The notes below the pieces were generated by a model. That model saw only the letters and a program-made list of their open reading frames with translations. It was not told where the DNA came from and made no database searches. From the NCBI GenBank assembly GCA_039184335.1, contig JBCDBD010000011.1:1-64000 (forward strand): a stretch of 64,000 bases of DNA, given 5' to 3'. Position numbers and translations under genes: made by a program. Source of the DNA: JBCDBD01 sp039184335 (GTDB lineage: Bacteria; Bacteroidota; Bacteroidia; Flavobacteriales; Flavobacteriaceae). This document shows, in pieces, positions 52,572-61,155 of the stretch (positions are counted from its first letter, which is position 1; each line of letters begins with the position of its first letter).

Positions 52572-53384
52572 ATGGCTTACGATCTTTTAAAGGGTAAAAA
52601 GGGAATCATCTTTGGCGCATTGGATGAAAATTCAATTGCTTGGAAAACAGCAGAAAAAGTACATGGCGAAGGCGGTGCTTTCGTATTGACCAATGCACCT
52701 ATTGCGATGCGGATGGGGCAAATCAACCAACTGGCTGAGAAAACCGGTGCTGAAATTGTTCCTGCTGATGCAACCAGTGAAGAAGATTTGCAGAATTTGA
52801 TATCGAAGTCCATGGAAATCTTAGGCGGAAAACTGGATTTTGTACTACATTCCATCGGTATGTCGGTCAATGTACGAAAGGGTAGGGCCTACACGGATGA
52901 AAAGTACGATTTTACTACCAAGGGTTGGGATGTATCGGCCCTGTCTTTTCACAAAGTATTGCAGACCTTGTACAAAGCAGATGCCATGAATGAATGGGGC
53001 AGTATCGTTGCCTTGACCTATATGGCAGCCCAGCGTACGTTTCCTGATTATAATGATATGGCTGATAATAAAGCTTATCTAGAGTCGGTGGCACGAAGTT
53101 TTGGCTATTTTTTTGGCAAAGAAAAGAAAGTTCGGGTGAATACTATTTCACAATCGCCAACACCAACAACTGCTGGCCAAGGTGTTAAAGGTTTTGATGG
53201 CTTTATCAGTTATGCAGAAAAAATGTCACCTTTGGGCAATGCCACTGCAGATGACTGTGCCAATTATACCGTAACACTCTTTTCTGACCTGACCAAAAAA
53301 GTGACCATGCAGAACCTTTTTCATGATGGGGGCTTTTCAAATACCGGCGTCAGCCAAGAAGTTATCGATGAATTTTCGAAGTAA
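52572..53384 (+). CDS. fabI: Enoyl-[acyl-carrier-protein] reductase (NADH)
   Basis: Last reduction step of fatty acid elongation. The ATG at 52572 (MAYDLLKGKKGIIFGALDEN) gives the normal 270-residue short-chain dehydrogenase; an upstream in-frame ATG at 52539 lies next to the promoter element and adds a basic 11-residue tail. The FabI-type glycine motif is GALDENSIAWKTAEK (about 15-29), VLHSIGMSVN is seen near 93-102, and the catalytic Tyr-x6-Lys is PDYNDMADNKAYLE (about 160-173). A terminator follows within 20 nt. Confidence 0.96.
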   Translation: MAYDLLKGKKGIIFGALDENSIAWKTAEKVHGEGGAFVLTNAPIAMRMGQINQLAEKTGAEIVPADATSEEDLQNLISKSMEILGGKLDFVLHSIGMSVNVRKGRAYTDEKYDFTTKGWDVSALSFHKVLQTLYKADAMNEWGSIVALTYMAAQRTFPDYNDMADNKAYLESVARSFGYFFGKEKKVRVNTISQSPTPTTAGQGVKGFDGFISYAEKMSPLGNATADDCANYTVTLFSDLTKKVTMQNLFHDGGFSNTGVSQEVIDEFSK

Positions 53385-53403
53385 TCCGTTCTATCCATAT
53401 AAG

Positions 53404-53436
53404 AAGCCATCCATTAGGGGTGGCTTTTCTGTTTTT
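53404..53436 (+). terminator. Terminator of fabI
   Basis: AAGCCATCC pairs with GGGTGGCTT (one G-U pair), followed by TTCTGTTTTTT. It ends immediately before the glycosyltransferase start codon. Confidence 0.8.
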
Positions 53437-53438
53437 TG

Positions 53439-54446
53439 ATGAAGGTATTTTTTTCCATAATCATTCCTGTGTTCAATCGACCAGATGAAATCAATGAACT
53501 GCTTGAAAGTATTTCAAGTCAGGACTTTGCGGGTGTTTTTGAGGTGGTAATCGTAGAAGATGGCTCTACAGACAGTAGTGAGCATATGGTGTCTGCCCAT
53601 GCGGATCAACTCGATATAGCATATTATAAAAAGCAAAATACGGGACCGGGCGATTCGAGAAACTTTGGCATGAAAAAGGCCAAAGGCAATTATTTTATCA
53701 TACTGGACTCAGATTGCCTTTTACCGAGGCATTACCTCTCTGAAGTTAATCGAGAATTGCAAAACGATTTTATTGATTGTTATGGCGGACCAGATACGGC
53801 ACATGTTTCCTTTTCTGCTGTTCAGAAAGCTATCAATCACACAATGACCTCATTTTTGACAACAGGTGGTATACGTGGGGGCAAAAAATCGGTAAATCAA
53901 TTTCAACCCCGGAGTTTCAATATGGGAATTTCAAAAAATGCCTTTGGGGGCACAGGTGGTTTTGGTAAAATACATCCTGGTGAAGATCCCGACCTGACGT
54001 TTCGAATATGGAAGGCCGGTTATCGAACAAGGCTCTTTTCAAAAGCATTTGTATACCATAAAAGACGGATGGATTGGGGCAGATTTTATGCCCAAGTAAA
54101 AAAATTTGGTAAGGTTCGTCCCATATTGAACAAATGGCATCCCAGCACCAAAAAAATTACGTATTGGTTTCCCACGTTGTTCACGACCGGTTTTTTCGTT
54201 TCAATGGTATTGGGGGTTTTGGGATATACTTGGCCACTTTTGGTCTATGCCCTCTACAGTACCATGATTATGGTAGATGCTTTGGTAAAGACCCGAAGTC
54301 TTTGGGTGTCCATAAACGCTGTTTTTGCAGCTTGGGTACAATTTTTTGGCTATGGATGGGGTTTTTTAATATCGAGCATGTTGATTAACTTTAGTGGAAA
54401 AGATCTAGAGCGGTTATTTCCAGAACTATTTTTTAAGAACAGGTGA
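53439..54446 (+). CDS. Glycosyltransferase family 2 protein
   Basis: GT-A fold transferase of 335 residues, membrane-linked. The N-terminal domain opens FFSIIIPVFNRPDEINELLE, with nucleotide-sugar site VEDGSTDSS (about residues 36-44) and metal-binding D-x-D as FIILDSDCLLP (about 85-95). HPGEDPDLTFRIWKAGY (about 180-196) holds the expected catalytic ED motif. Two hydrophobic segments (about 248-285) and a third near 290-315 anchor it. The acceptor is unknown. It is directly followed by a YbbR-like gene with a 4-bp overlap. Confidence 0.92.
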   Translation: MKVFFSIIIPVFNRPDEINELLESISSQDFAGVFEVVIVEDGSTDSSEHMVSAHADQLDIAYYKKQNTGPGDSRNFGMKKAKGNYFIILDSDCLLPRHYLSEVNRELQNDFIDCYGGPDTAHVSFSAVQKAINHTMTSFLTTGGIRGGKKSVNQFQPRSFNMGISKNAFGGTGGFGKIHPGEDPDLTFRIWKAGYRTRLFSKAFVYHKRRMDWGRFYAQVKKFGKVRPILNKWHPSTKKITYWFPTLFTTGFFVSMVLGVLGYTWPLLVYALYSTMIMVDALVKTRSLWVSINAVFAAWVQFFGYGWGFLISSMLINFSGKDLERLFPELFFKNR

Positions 54447-55399
54447 CCACCATCAAGAACATTACAGATAATCTGAACCAACGAAAAGTCAAGGTCTTCT
54501 TACTTTTTTTGACATGCTCATTTTTAGCATGGTTGATCAGTAACCTATCTGAACATTATGAATCAAAAGCCTCTTTTTATGTACAATATGAAAACATACC
54601 AGATTCCATAGTGCTTTCAAAAGCAGTCAAAAGAAGTGTTGAGGTCAAATTAAGGGCGAGTGGGTTTCAGTTTTTGTATTACAATTTCAATCTTAAGAAA
54701 ATTTCATTTGACCTGACAAAGATGCACAAAAAAGGGGCAAGGTATTATATCCCGATTGGCATGTTAGGGAATGCCCTGAATGCGCAGCTCTCGAATAGTG
54801 TGTCATTGCTTGAAATGGAAAGGGATACTTTTTTTGTCGATGCCTATGAAGTGGTCTCCAAAGAAGTGCCCATAAAAGCGAATTTGACGCTCAAATTGGG
54901 TCAAAACCATATCCTTGATGGTGAATTGGACATAGTTCCAGAAAAAGTCAAGATCAAAGGACCTGCAAAAGAAATCTACCCTATTGATGAAATTGAGACT
55001 GTAGCGGTTACAATGAATGAACTCTTTACAGATTTTTCAGTTGATACTCAATTGCAAATACCTGAAAATCATTTAAATACTGAGGTTTCAATACATAGTG
55101 TCAAGATTTCAGGAAAAGTTGTCCGATTCTCAGAAAAGGTATTTGAAGTATCGATATTGGTTGCCAATGTACCTGAAGGATACCGTGTGAAGGTATTTCC
55201 CAATTCGGTTTCGGTCCTCTGTAAAGCAAAGATGGATAGGTTGGGTGATATTCGCACCAATGAGTTTGGCGTCATCGCTGATTATGGCCAACAGAAGATA
55301 AAAAACACTATGCGTTTAAAAATAGACAGAAGGCCTGAAGATGTTTACGACGTTCGGTTGATGGAAAATCAAGTTGACTTTATTCTCGAACAGTATTGA
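54443..55399 (+). CDS. YbbR-like domain-containing membrane protein (CdaR-like)
   Basis: A 318-residue single-pass protein starting with GTG at 54443, which overlaps the glycosyltransferase stop (GTGA). It has one N-terminal membrane helix (VFLLFLTCSFLAWLISNLSE, about residues 18-37) and an exported part with two or three YbbR-type beta repeats (about 95-310), visible in PIKANLTLKLGQNHILDGEL and VFEVSILVANVPEGYRVKVF. In Firmicutes YbbR/CdaR regulates c-di-AMP synthase; in Bacteroidota the partner is less clear. It overlaps coaE by one base. Confidence 0.85.
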   Translation: MTTIKNITDNLNQRKVKVFLLFLTCSFLAWLISNLSEHYESKASFYVQYENIPDSIVLSKAVKRSVEVKLRASGFQFLYYNFNLKKISFDLTKMHKKGARYYIPIGMLGNALNAQLSNSVSLLEMERDTFFVDAYEVVSKEVPIKANLTLKLGQNHILDGELDIVPEKVKIKGPAKEIYPIDEIETVAVTMNELFTDFSVDTQLQIPENHLNTEVSIHSVKISGKVVRFSEKVFEVSILVANVPEGYRVKVFPNSVSVLCKAKMDRLGDIRTNEFGVIADYGQQKIKNTMRLKIDRRPEDVYDVRLMENQVDFILEQY

Positions 55400-55998
55400 T
55401 GGTGGTGGGGCTCACAGGGGGTATCGGTAGTGGTAAGAGCACTATTGCAAGTATGTTCATTGCGCTTGGGGTGCCTGTATATGATTCAGATAAAGAAGCC
55501 AAAGTCTTGATGCAAACATCTGGGATCTTACGTGAGCAAATTAGCAATGTATTCGGTCGGGGGGCATATAAAGGACGATTATTGAACAGAAAGTTGATAT
55601 CGCAACGTGTTTTCAATGATAAGAGTCTGCTTTTACGACTGAACGCTATTGTACATCCTGCCGTAAGGCAGCATTTCAGCGAATGGGCCGCAAGCCAAAC
55701 ACATGCATATATCATACAGGAAACCGCCCTCATCTTTGAGAACGATATGCAAAGCAATTACGATTCGATAATTTTGGTAACCGCACCAAAAAAAGTACGT
55801 ATGCAAAGGGTAATGGTGAGGGATGCTGTCTCAGAGGATGCGGTTTTGGCCCGTATGAAGAACCAATGGAACCATTCCAATATGACTGGACAGGCTGACT
55901 TCGTCATCGAAAATACCAATCTTGCAGATACTGAAAAAAAAGTATTTGAAATTCATCGGCAATTAATGGTAGCCAGTGATGGTAAATCTAAAAATTAA
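55399..55998 (+). CDS. coaE: Dephospho-CoA kinase
   Basis: Final step of CoA synthesis, phosphorylating the 3'-OH of dephospho-CoA. The ATG at 55399 (MVVGLTGGIGSGKSTIASMF) shares a base with the YbbR-like stop codon; a TTG one codon earlier is also possible. The P-loop GGIGSGKST is at residues 7-15, the substrate segment PVYDSDKEAKVLM follows, and the lid AVSEDAVLARMKNQ lies near 140-153. At 199 residues it has normal length. coaBC lies 6 kb upstream. Confidence 0.95.
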   Translation: MVVGLTGGIGSGKSTIASMFIALGVPVYDSDKEAKVLMQTSGILREQISNVFGRGAYKGRLLNRKLISQRVFNDKSLLLRLNAIVHPAVRQHFSEWAASQTHAYIIQETALIFENDMQSNYDSIILVTAPKKVRMQRVMVRDAVSEDAVLARMKNQWNHSNMTGQADFVIENTNLADTEKKVFEIHRQLMVASDGKSKN

Positions 55999-56062
55999 CA
56001 TTTTTGTTAAGGTTAGGTTAAACGGTAAAAGGCCTAAATGTTAAATTTCTAATTTTATATCA

Positions 56063-57643
56063 ATGAACAAGAAGCTGTTTGCACTTCTCGTCATTCTTAT
56101 GAGCTTATCCCTAATTGGGATAATTTCTGTTCAGGTCTATTGGATTAATACATCGATTGAAGACAGGGAAGAACAGTTTTCAAATGCGATTGCCGATGTA
56201 CTTGATAAGGTAGCGGATAAAGTAGAAAGCAGAGAACGAAAAGATTATTATGACAGGTTGGCGACATTGGTCGATAGCATTGGCGCCCCAAAGACTACCC
56301 AACTAAGTAATTTTTTCTTTGTAGATCGCGATTTGAATTCCAATGAGATTCTTTTCTACTCCCATGGGATTTTGGAAGAGGATTATGGAATAACATCAAC
56401 GTTCTTTGACAATTTTGGTGGTGATGACACCACTTTAATAAAAAATTACACGAGCAAGCGAACGACTACGGTTTTAAAAGAGGACTTTGGTTTAGATGGT
56501 AAGAGCTATCGGCTAACCCCCATCCAAAAGTTGGAGAAACTGGGTGGACTCACGGCAATGGACAAGGCCCAATACGATGATGTTTTTATGGAGGCAGCAA
56601 AAAGGGTGCCTATACATAAGCGAATCTCGAAGCAAGAATTAGCGCTTTTATTGTCAAGGGAATTGGAAAATCGAGGTATTGTCATTGATTTTGAATATGG
56701 TGTATATAGCCAAGGCTATCCGACAAAAGTAAAATCAAAAAAATTTAAATTTGGGGCATCGTCTTTGTACAAAGCTCCAATTTTTAAGGATAGTGAAGGC
56801 AATACCAATTTCTCTTTGTTGCTCACGTTTCCCAAAAAGAAGAAGTTTCTCTTGGGATCGATTATGGGCATGGCCTTTTTGTCGCTGGTCCTTACATTGA
56901 TTATTGTAGTGGCATATGCCGGGGCAATTTACCATTTGATACGGCAAAAACAGATTTCAGAAATCAAGTCTGATTTCATCAACAATATGACACATGAGTT
57001 TAAAACACCCATTGCAACCATAAATTTGGCGGTTGAAGCAATAAAAAATCCAAAATCCATCGAAGACCAAGACAAGGTGTTACGTTATTTGGGAATGATA
57101 AAGGATGAGAACAAAAGAATGCATGCCCAAGTTGAAAATGTACTGCGTATATCTAAATTGGAAAAAAATCAATTGGATATCAGCAAAGATAGGGTAGATG
57201 CCCATGACATCATTACTGATGCCATCGCCCATATCGAACTAATAGTGCAAGATAGGGGAGGTTATGTCAAAGCCCATTTAGATGCTGAACGATCAGAAGT
57301 GTTGGCCAATGAAATGCATTTTACCAACGTGGTTGTCAATGTTCTGGACAATGCGGTAAAATATTCACCAGAATCCCCTAAAGTAGATGTGTTCACCGAA
57401 GTAGTGAAAAACCACATCGTCATTAAGGTACAAGACCAGGGTTCAGGAATGGGCAAAGCTGTCTTAAAACGGGTTTTTGAAAAGTTTTATAGAGAGCATA
57501 CAGGAGACATTCACAATGTCAAAGGCCATGGTTTAGGTCTCGCCTATGTGAAAAAGATTATAGACGACCATCAAGGTGAGGTTTATGCAGAAAGTGAAAA
57601 AGGAAAAGGGAGCACTTTCTTTTTAAAACTCCCATTAATTTAA
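56063..57643 (+). CDS. Sensor histidine kinase
   Basis: Membrane-bound two-component sensor of 526 residues: membrane helix 1 (about 5-27), a ~240-residue periplasmic sensor region with no family I recognise, helix 2 (about 270-293), then the kinase core. The phosphoacceptor is in FINNMTHEFKTPIATINLA (about 308-326), the N box is VVNVLDNAVKYSPE (about 416-429), G1 is DQGSGMGK (about 450-457), and G2 is GHGLGLAYVKKI (about 481-492). The response-regulator gene begins four bases after its stop. Ligand unknown. Confidence 0.95.
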   Translation: MNKKLFALLVILMSLSLIGIISVQVYWINTSIEDREEQFSNAIADVLDKVADKVESRERKDYYDRLATLVDSIGAPKTTQLSNFFFVDRDLNSNEILFYSHGILEEDYGITSTFFDNFGGDDTTLIKNYTSKRTTTVLKEDFGLDGKSYRLTPIQKLEKLGGLTAMDKAQYDDVFMEAAKRVPIHKRISKQELALLLSRELENRGIVIDFEYGVYSQGYPTKVKSKKFKFGASSLYKAPIFKDSEGNTNFSLLLTFPKKKKFLLGSIMGMAFLSLVLTLIIVVAYAGAIYHLIRQKQISEIKSDFINNMTHEFKTPIATINLAVEAIKNPKSIEDQDKVLRYLGMIKDENKRMHAQVENVLRISKLEKNQLDISKDRVDAHDIITDAIAHIELIVQDRGGYVKAHLDAERSEVLANEMHFTNVVVNVLDNAVKYSPESPKVDVFTEVVKNHIVIKVQDQGSGMGKAVLKRVFEKFYREHTGDIHNVKGHGLGLAYVKKIIDDHQGEVYAESEKGKGSTFFLKLPLI

Positions 57644-57647
57644 AATT

Positions 57648-58361
57648 ATGGAAACAGAGAATAAGAAAATACTTTTGGTAGAGGACGACCCCAATTTCGG
57701 AATCGTGCTCAAGGATTATTTGTCTATGAATGACTTCGATGTCGTTTTGGCCAAAAATGGCATGGAAGGGTTCGAGAAGTTCAAAAAGGACAATTATGAT
57801 GTCTGTATCTTAGACGTGATGATGCCTTATAAAGATGGTTTTACCTTGGCCAAGGAAATTCGGGAGAAAAATGAAAATGTACCCATTATCTTTTTGACTG
57901 CGAAGACCATGAAAGAAGACGTTTTAAAAGGGTATAAAGCAGGTGCCGATGATTACCTGAACAAACCTTTTGACTCTGAAGTGTTGTTGATGAAGCTTAA
58001 AGCCATTCTTCAACGTAAGGCATCTAACACCTTAGCAGACAGTAAACAGTTCGAGTTTCAAATTGGTAATTTTCACCTCAACTCCAAATTACGGTTCTTG
58101 AAGTATAAAGAAGAAGAACCCGTTAAGCTTTCCCCAAAGGAAAATGAACTTTTACGACTTTTGGCACTTCATGAAAATGATTTGATGCCCCGTGAATTGG
58201 CATTGACAAAAATATGGAGAGACGATAATTATTTTACCTCTAGAAGTATGGACGTATACATTGCCAAACTTAGAAAGTACCTCAAGCGTGATGATGTTGT
58301 GGAAATATTGAACATTCACGGCGAAGGTTTCCGATTGGTTGTCAAGACAGAAGGGGAGTAG
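57648..58361 (+). CDS. OmpR/PhoB-type DNA-binding response regulator
   Basis: A 237-residue response regulator paired with the preceding kinase. The receiver domain has the acidic pair in LLVEDDPNFG (about residues 9-18), phosphoacceptor Asp in CILDVMMPYKDG (about 54-65), Thr/Ser site IFLTAKTM (about 81-88) and Lys in DYLNKPFDSE (about 103-112). The C-terminal winged helix (about 135-237) has KLSPKENELLRLLALHENDL and RSMDVYIAKLRKYL, the usual recognition-helix region. Targets are unknown. A strong terminator follows. Confidence 0.96.
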   Translation: METENKKILLVEDDPNFGIVLKDYLSMNDFDVVLAKNGMEGFEKFKKDNYDVCILDVMMPYKDGFTLAKEIREKNENVPIIFLTAKTMKEDVLKGYKAGADDYLNKPFDSEVLLMKLKAILQRKASNTLADSKQFEFQIGNFHLNSKLRFLKYKEEEPVKLSPKENELLRLLALHENDLMPRELALTKIWRDDNYFTSRSMDVYIAKLRKYLKRDDVVEILNIHGEGFRLVVKTEGE

Positions 58362-58386
58362 GGGAAGTGCCGTTAAAAATGATTAC

Positions 58387-58413
58387 AAAACCACCGTTAA
58401 ACGGTGGTTTTTT
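58387..58413. terminator. Bidirectional terminator between the response regulator and gntP
   Basis: Perfect 10-bp stem AAAACCACCG / CGGTGGTTTT with a TTAAA loop and T or A runs on both sides. It lies between convergent genes. Confidence 0.92.
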
Positions 58414-58415
58414 GG

Positions 58416-59753
58416 CTAAATAAAAACATACAAGAGACTTACTGTCAACATTCCCGTAATGGCCAATAGCGTGGTCATCACAGTCCACGATTTAAAGGTC
58501 TGTTTTTCGGTAATGCGTAGATACTGGCCTACCAACCAGAAGCCGCTGTCATTGACATGTGAAAAAATACTTGCTCCCGCAGCAATGGCAATGACCATAC
58601 ATGCCAACTGTAGTGGGTTCAATGAAGAGTTTAGCAACAATGGTGAAACCAAACCAGCTGCTGTAATCATGGCAACGGTTGAAGATCCTTGTACGACGCG
58701 CACGATGACAGCACTGACAAATGCAAATAGAAGGAGGGGAAAACCAAGGTTGCTTAGTGAAATTGCCAAAAGTTCACCTGCACCGGTATTGGTCAAGACC
58801 TGTTTGAAAACACCCCCGGCACCAGTCAGCAATATGATGGTACCTGCTGGGTCCAGTGATTTTGTGGTGATCCTGAACAGCTCTTCTTTAGTGTCCCCCC
58901 TTTTTATGCCAAAAAAATACCATGCCAAAATGTTGGCAATAATGAGAGCAGTGAAGGGGTGACCTATCAAGTCGATGATATTTAGAAGATTCCCATTTGA
59001 AATGGGCAGCAGTCCACTTGATGAAATGGTGCGCAATACAATCAAGATAATGGGTATTCCAATAATAAAAAGGGTCATGCCAATGGGGGGCAATTCACTA
59101 TTATCGGTAGTGGTAATCTCTTCGGGTGCTTCGATATGAATTTTCTTGGAGATGTATTTTCCGAACAACAGTCCACTGACCAATGCGGTCGGTATTCCAG
59201 TAATAAAGCCAATGAGTATGACCCAGCCCAATTTTGCCCCGATAATATCAGCAACAGCAATGGGGCCAGGAGTAGGAGGAATAAAGGCATGGGTAATTGC
59301 CAATCCTGCCAGTAAGGGAATCGCATAAAGCAGCAATGACTTTTTGGTTTTGCGCTGTAGGGCATATATCATAGGCACCAAAATGATAAAGGCCACATCA
59401 AAAAAAACAGGTATGGCAATCAAGAACCCCGAGATTACCATGGCCAACGGGGCTCTTTTTATTCCAAATTTCGATACCATAAAGTTGGCGATGGCATTTG
59501 CACCACCTGAAGTTTCAAGAATAGCACCAAACATGGCACCCAAGCCAACCACTGTAGCAACAAAACCAAGCGTTCCACCCATTCCATCTTGAACGGTCTG
59601 TATAATTTCATTAGCGTTTAATCCGGCAATCATCCCCACAGTGATACTACCGATCAATAAAGCAATGAAGGCGTTTATCTTTAGTCTGAGAATTAAGAAA
59701 AGTAACAGCGCGATACCGGTGATTACTGCAATAATTAGGTTGGTTTCCATCAT
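58416..59753 (-). CDS. gntP: Gluconate:H+ symporter, GntP family
   Basis: Inner-membrane gluconate permease of 445 residues with about 12-14 helices. GntP signatures are IAIPVFFDVAFIILVPMIY (about residues 112-130), HAFIPPTPGPIAVADIIGAK (about 154-173), and ASIFSHVNDSGFWLVGQY (about 393-410). Its pairing with gluconokinase, whose stop codon overlaps its start by one base, makes gluconate the likely substrate. It is the last gene of a six-gene minus-strand run. The other GntP homologue here (13346) is clearly divergent. Confidence 0.95.
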   Translation of the reverse strand: MMETNLIIAVITGIALLLFLILRLKINAFIALLIGSITVGMIAGLNANEIIQTVQDGMGGTLGFVATVVGLGAMFGAILETSGGANAIANFMVSKFGIKRAPLAMVISGFLIAIPVFFDVAFIILVPMIYALQRKTKKSLLLYAIPLLAGLAITHAFIPPTPGPIAVADIIGAKLGWVILIGFITGIPTALVSGLLFGKYISKKIHIEAPEEITTTDNSELPPIGMTLFIIGIPIILIVLRTISSSGLLPISNGNLLNIIDLIGHPFTALIIANILAWYFFGIKRGDTKEELFRITTKSLDPAGTIILLTGAGGVFKQVLTNTGAGELLAISLSNLGFPLLLFAFVSAVIVRVVQGSSTVAMITAAGLVSPLLLNSSLNPLQLACMVIAIAAGASIFSHVNDSGFWLVGQYLRITEKQTFKSWTVMTTLLAITGMLTVSLLYVFI

Positions 59754-60244
59754 TATACGTCATTTAAAATGTGTTTGACTATTTCACTGGGTTCTAGTGA
59801 AACAGAAACCGAAATTGCTTCAGATGGAATTTCTAAAGCGTCAAATTGGGATTTCAAGAGTTCCACGGGCATGAAATGATCAGTTCTTTTCTCCATTCTC
59901 GATCTGATGGCCTCAATAGAACCATTCAGAAAAACAATTTTAACATATGGCCGTATTTCTGACCGAAGTATTTCTCGGTACTGTTTCTTAAGGGCAGAAC
60001 ATGCGATTACGGCACCAGGCCCTAAATGGCTCTTGGCCAATTGGTTCAATGTCAATAGCCATTCTTTACGATCAATATCATCAAGGGGTTTGCCCGAGGC
60101 CATTTTCTCAATATTGCTCTTTGGATGGTAATCGTCGCCATCGAGAAAGGGGATCCCCAGTTTTTTGGCCAACAATGCCCCAACCGTCGTTTTACCAGAT
60201 CCCGAGACTCCCATGATGATATAAATAGTATTGGCTGGCTTCAC
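59753..60244 (-). CDS. gntK: Gluconokinase
   Basis: Phosphorylates gluconate to 6-phosphogluconate. The 163-residue GntK-type kinase opens IIMGVSGSGKTTVGALLAKK (about residues 8-27), the P-loop, followed by FLDGDDYHPKSNIEKMASG (about 33-51), a strong gluconokinase signature, and VIACSALKKQYREILR (about 78-93). It overlaps miaA by 4 bp and gntP by one base. This predicts uptake and activation of gluconate into the pentose phosphate or Entner-Doudoroff routes; no dehydratase or gnd is in the window. Confidence 0.95.
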   Translation of the reverse strand: MKPANTIYIIMGVSGSGKTTVGALLAKKLGIPFLDGDDYHPKSNIEKMASGKPLDDIDRKEWLLTLNQLAKSHLGPGAVIACSALKKQYREILRSEIRPYVKIVFLNGSIEAIRSRMEKRTDHFMPVELLKSQFDALEIPSEAISVSVSLEPSEIVKHILNDV

Positions 60245-61155
60245 AAGGTTTTGATTTGATGGGTTATCTTGGCAATGCTATGTTCAAATACATCATCAAA
60301 TCCAATCCAGATCACCTGCTTGTTTTTTCGATACCATGTCACTTGTCTTTTTGCAAACCTGCGTGTATTTTTTTTGATTTCTGAAATGGCAACATCAATG
60401 GTGCACTGGCCATCAAGATATTCGAAAAGCTCTTTATAGCCTACGGTCTGGAGTGCGTTGAGATTTCGATTTTCAAAGAGCACCATTGCTTCTTCGAGAA
60501 GACCGTTCTCCATCATGTGGTCAACACGGGTATTGATCCTGTTGTAAATCACCTCCCTGTCGGCATAGAGTCCCACAAAGATGTTATTGAAGGGTCTTTT
60601 TCCTTTTTTCTTGTTTAAGAATGTGGAATAGGGTTTTCCTGAGCCGATACTTACCTCTAAAGCCCGAATCAGGCGATGTGGGTTTTCCAAATCCACAATG
60701 GCGTAATGATAGGGGTCTAACTGTTTTAATTTTGCTTGAAGGGAAGCTATCCCCTCAGACTGATGCTTTTTTACCAATGATTCCCGAATTTTTGGATCGA
60801 CTTCCGGAAACGTATCCAGACCATATGCCACCGCATCTACATATAGGCCACTGCCACCGACCTGCACCACAATGTTGTGGGTTTGAAATAAGGTAGTCAG
60901 TAATTGTATGGCATCCCGTTCAAAATCTCCTACCGAATAGGCAGTAAAAATGCTCTTGTGCTGAATAAAATGGTGTTTTGCCGCTGCCAGTTCCCCATCG
61001 TTGGGAACTGCAGTGCCTATTTTCATTTCTTTATAAAATTGTCTCGAATCAGCAGATATGATTTCAGTGTCAAAATATTGGGCAAGAAGAATTGCCAATC
61101 GTGTTTTGCCAATTGCTGTTGGGCCAACGACTGATATCAATGTCTTTGCCAACAT
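60241..61155 (-). CDS. miaA: tRNA dimethylallyltransferase
   Basis: Adds the isopentenyl group to A37 of tRNAs reading U-starting codons. The 304-residue enzyme has P-loop VVGPTAIGKTRLAILLAQ (about residues 9-26), ISADSRQFYKEMKIGTA (about 33-49), a GGSGLYVDAVAYGLD segment (about 100-114), and the downstream NPHRLIRALEV (about 158-168). Length is normal. It overlaps the ion-channel gene by one base and gntK by four bases. Confidence 0.97.
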   Translation of the reverse strand: MLAKTLISVVGPTAIGKTRLAILLAQYFDTEIISADSRQFYKEMKIGTAVPNDGELAAAKHHFIQHKSIFTAYSVGDFERDAIQLLTTLFQTHNIVVQVGGSGLYVDAVAYGLDTFPEVDPKIRESLVKKHQSEGIASLQAKLKQLDPYHYAIVDLENPHRLIRALEVSIGSGKPYSTFLNKKKGKRPFNNIFVGLYADREVIYNRINTRVDHMMENGLLEEAMVLFENRNLNALQTVGYKELFEYLDGQCTIDVAISEIKKNTRRFAKRQVTWYRKNKQVIWIGFDDVFEHSIAKITHQIKTL

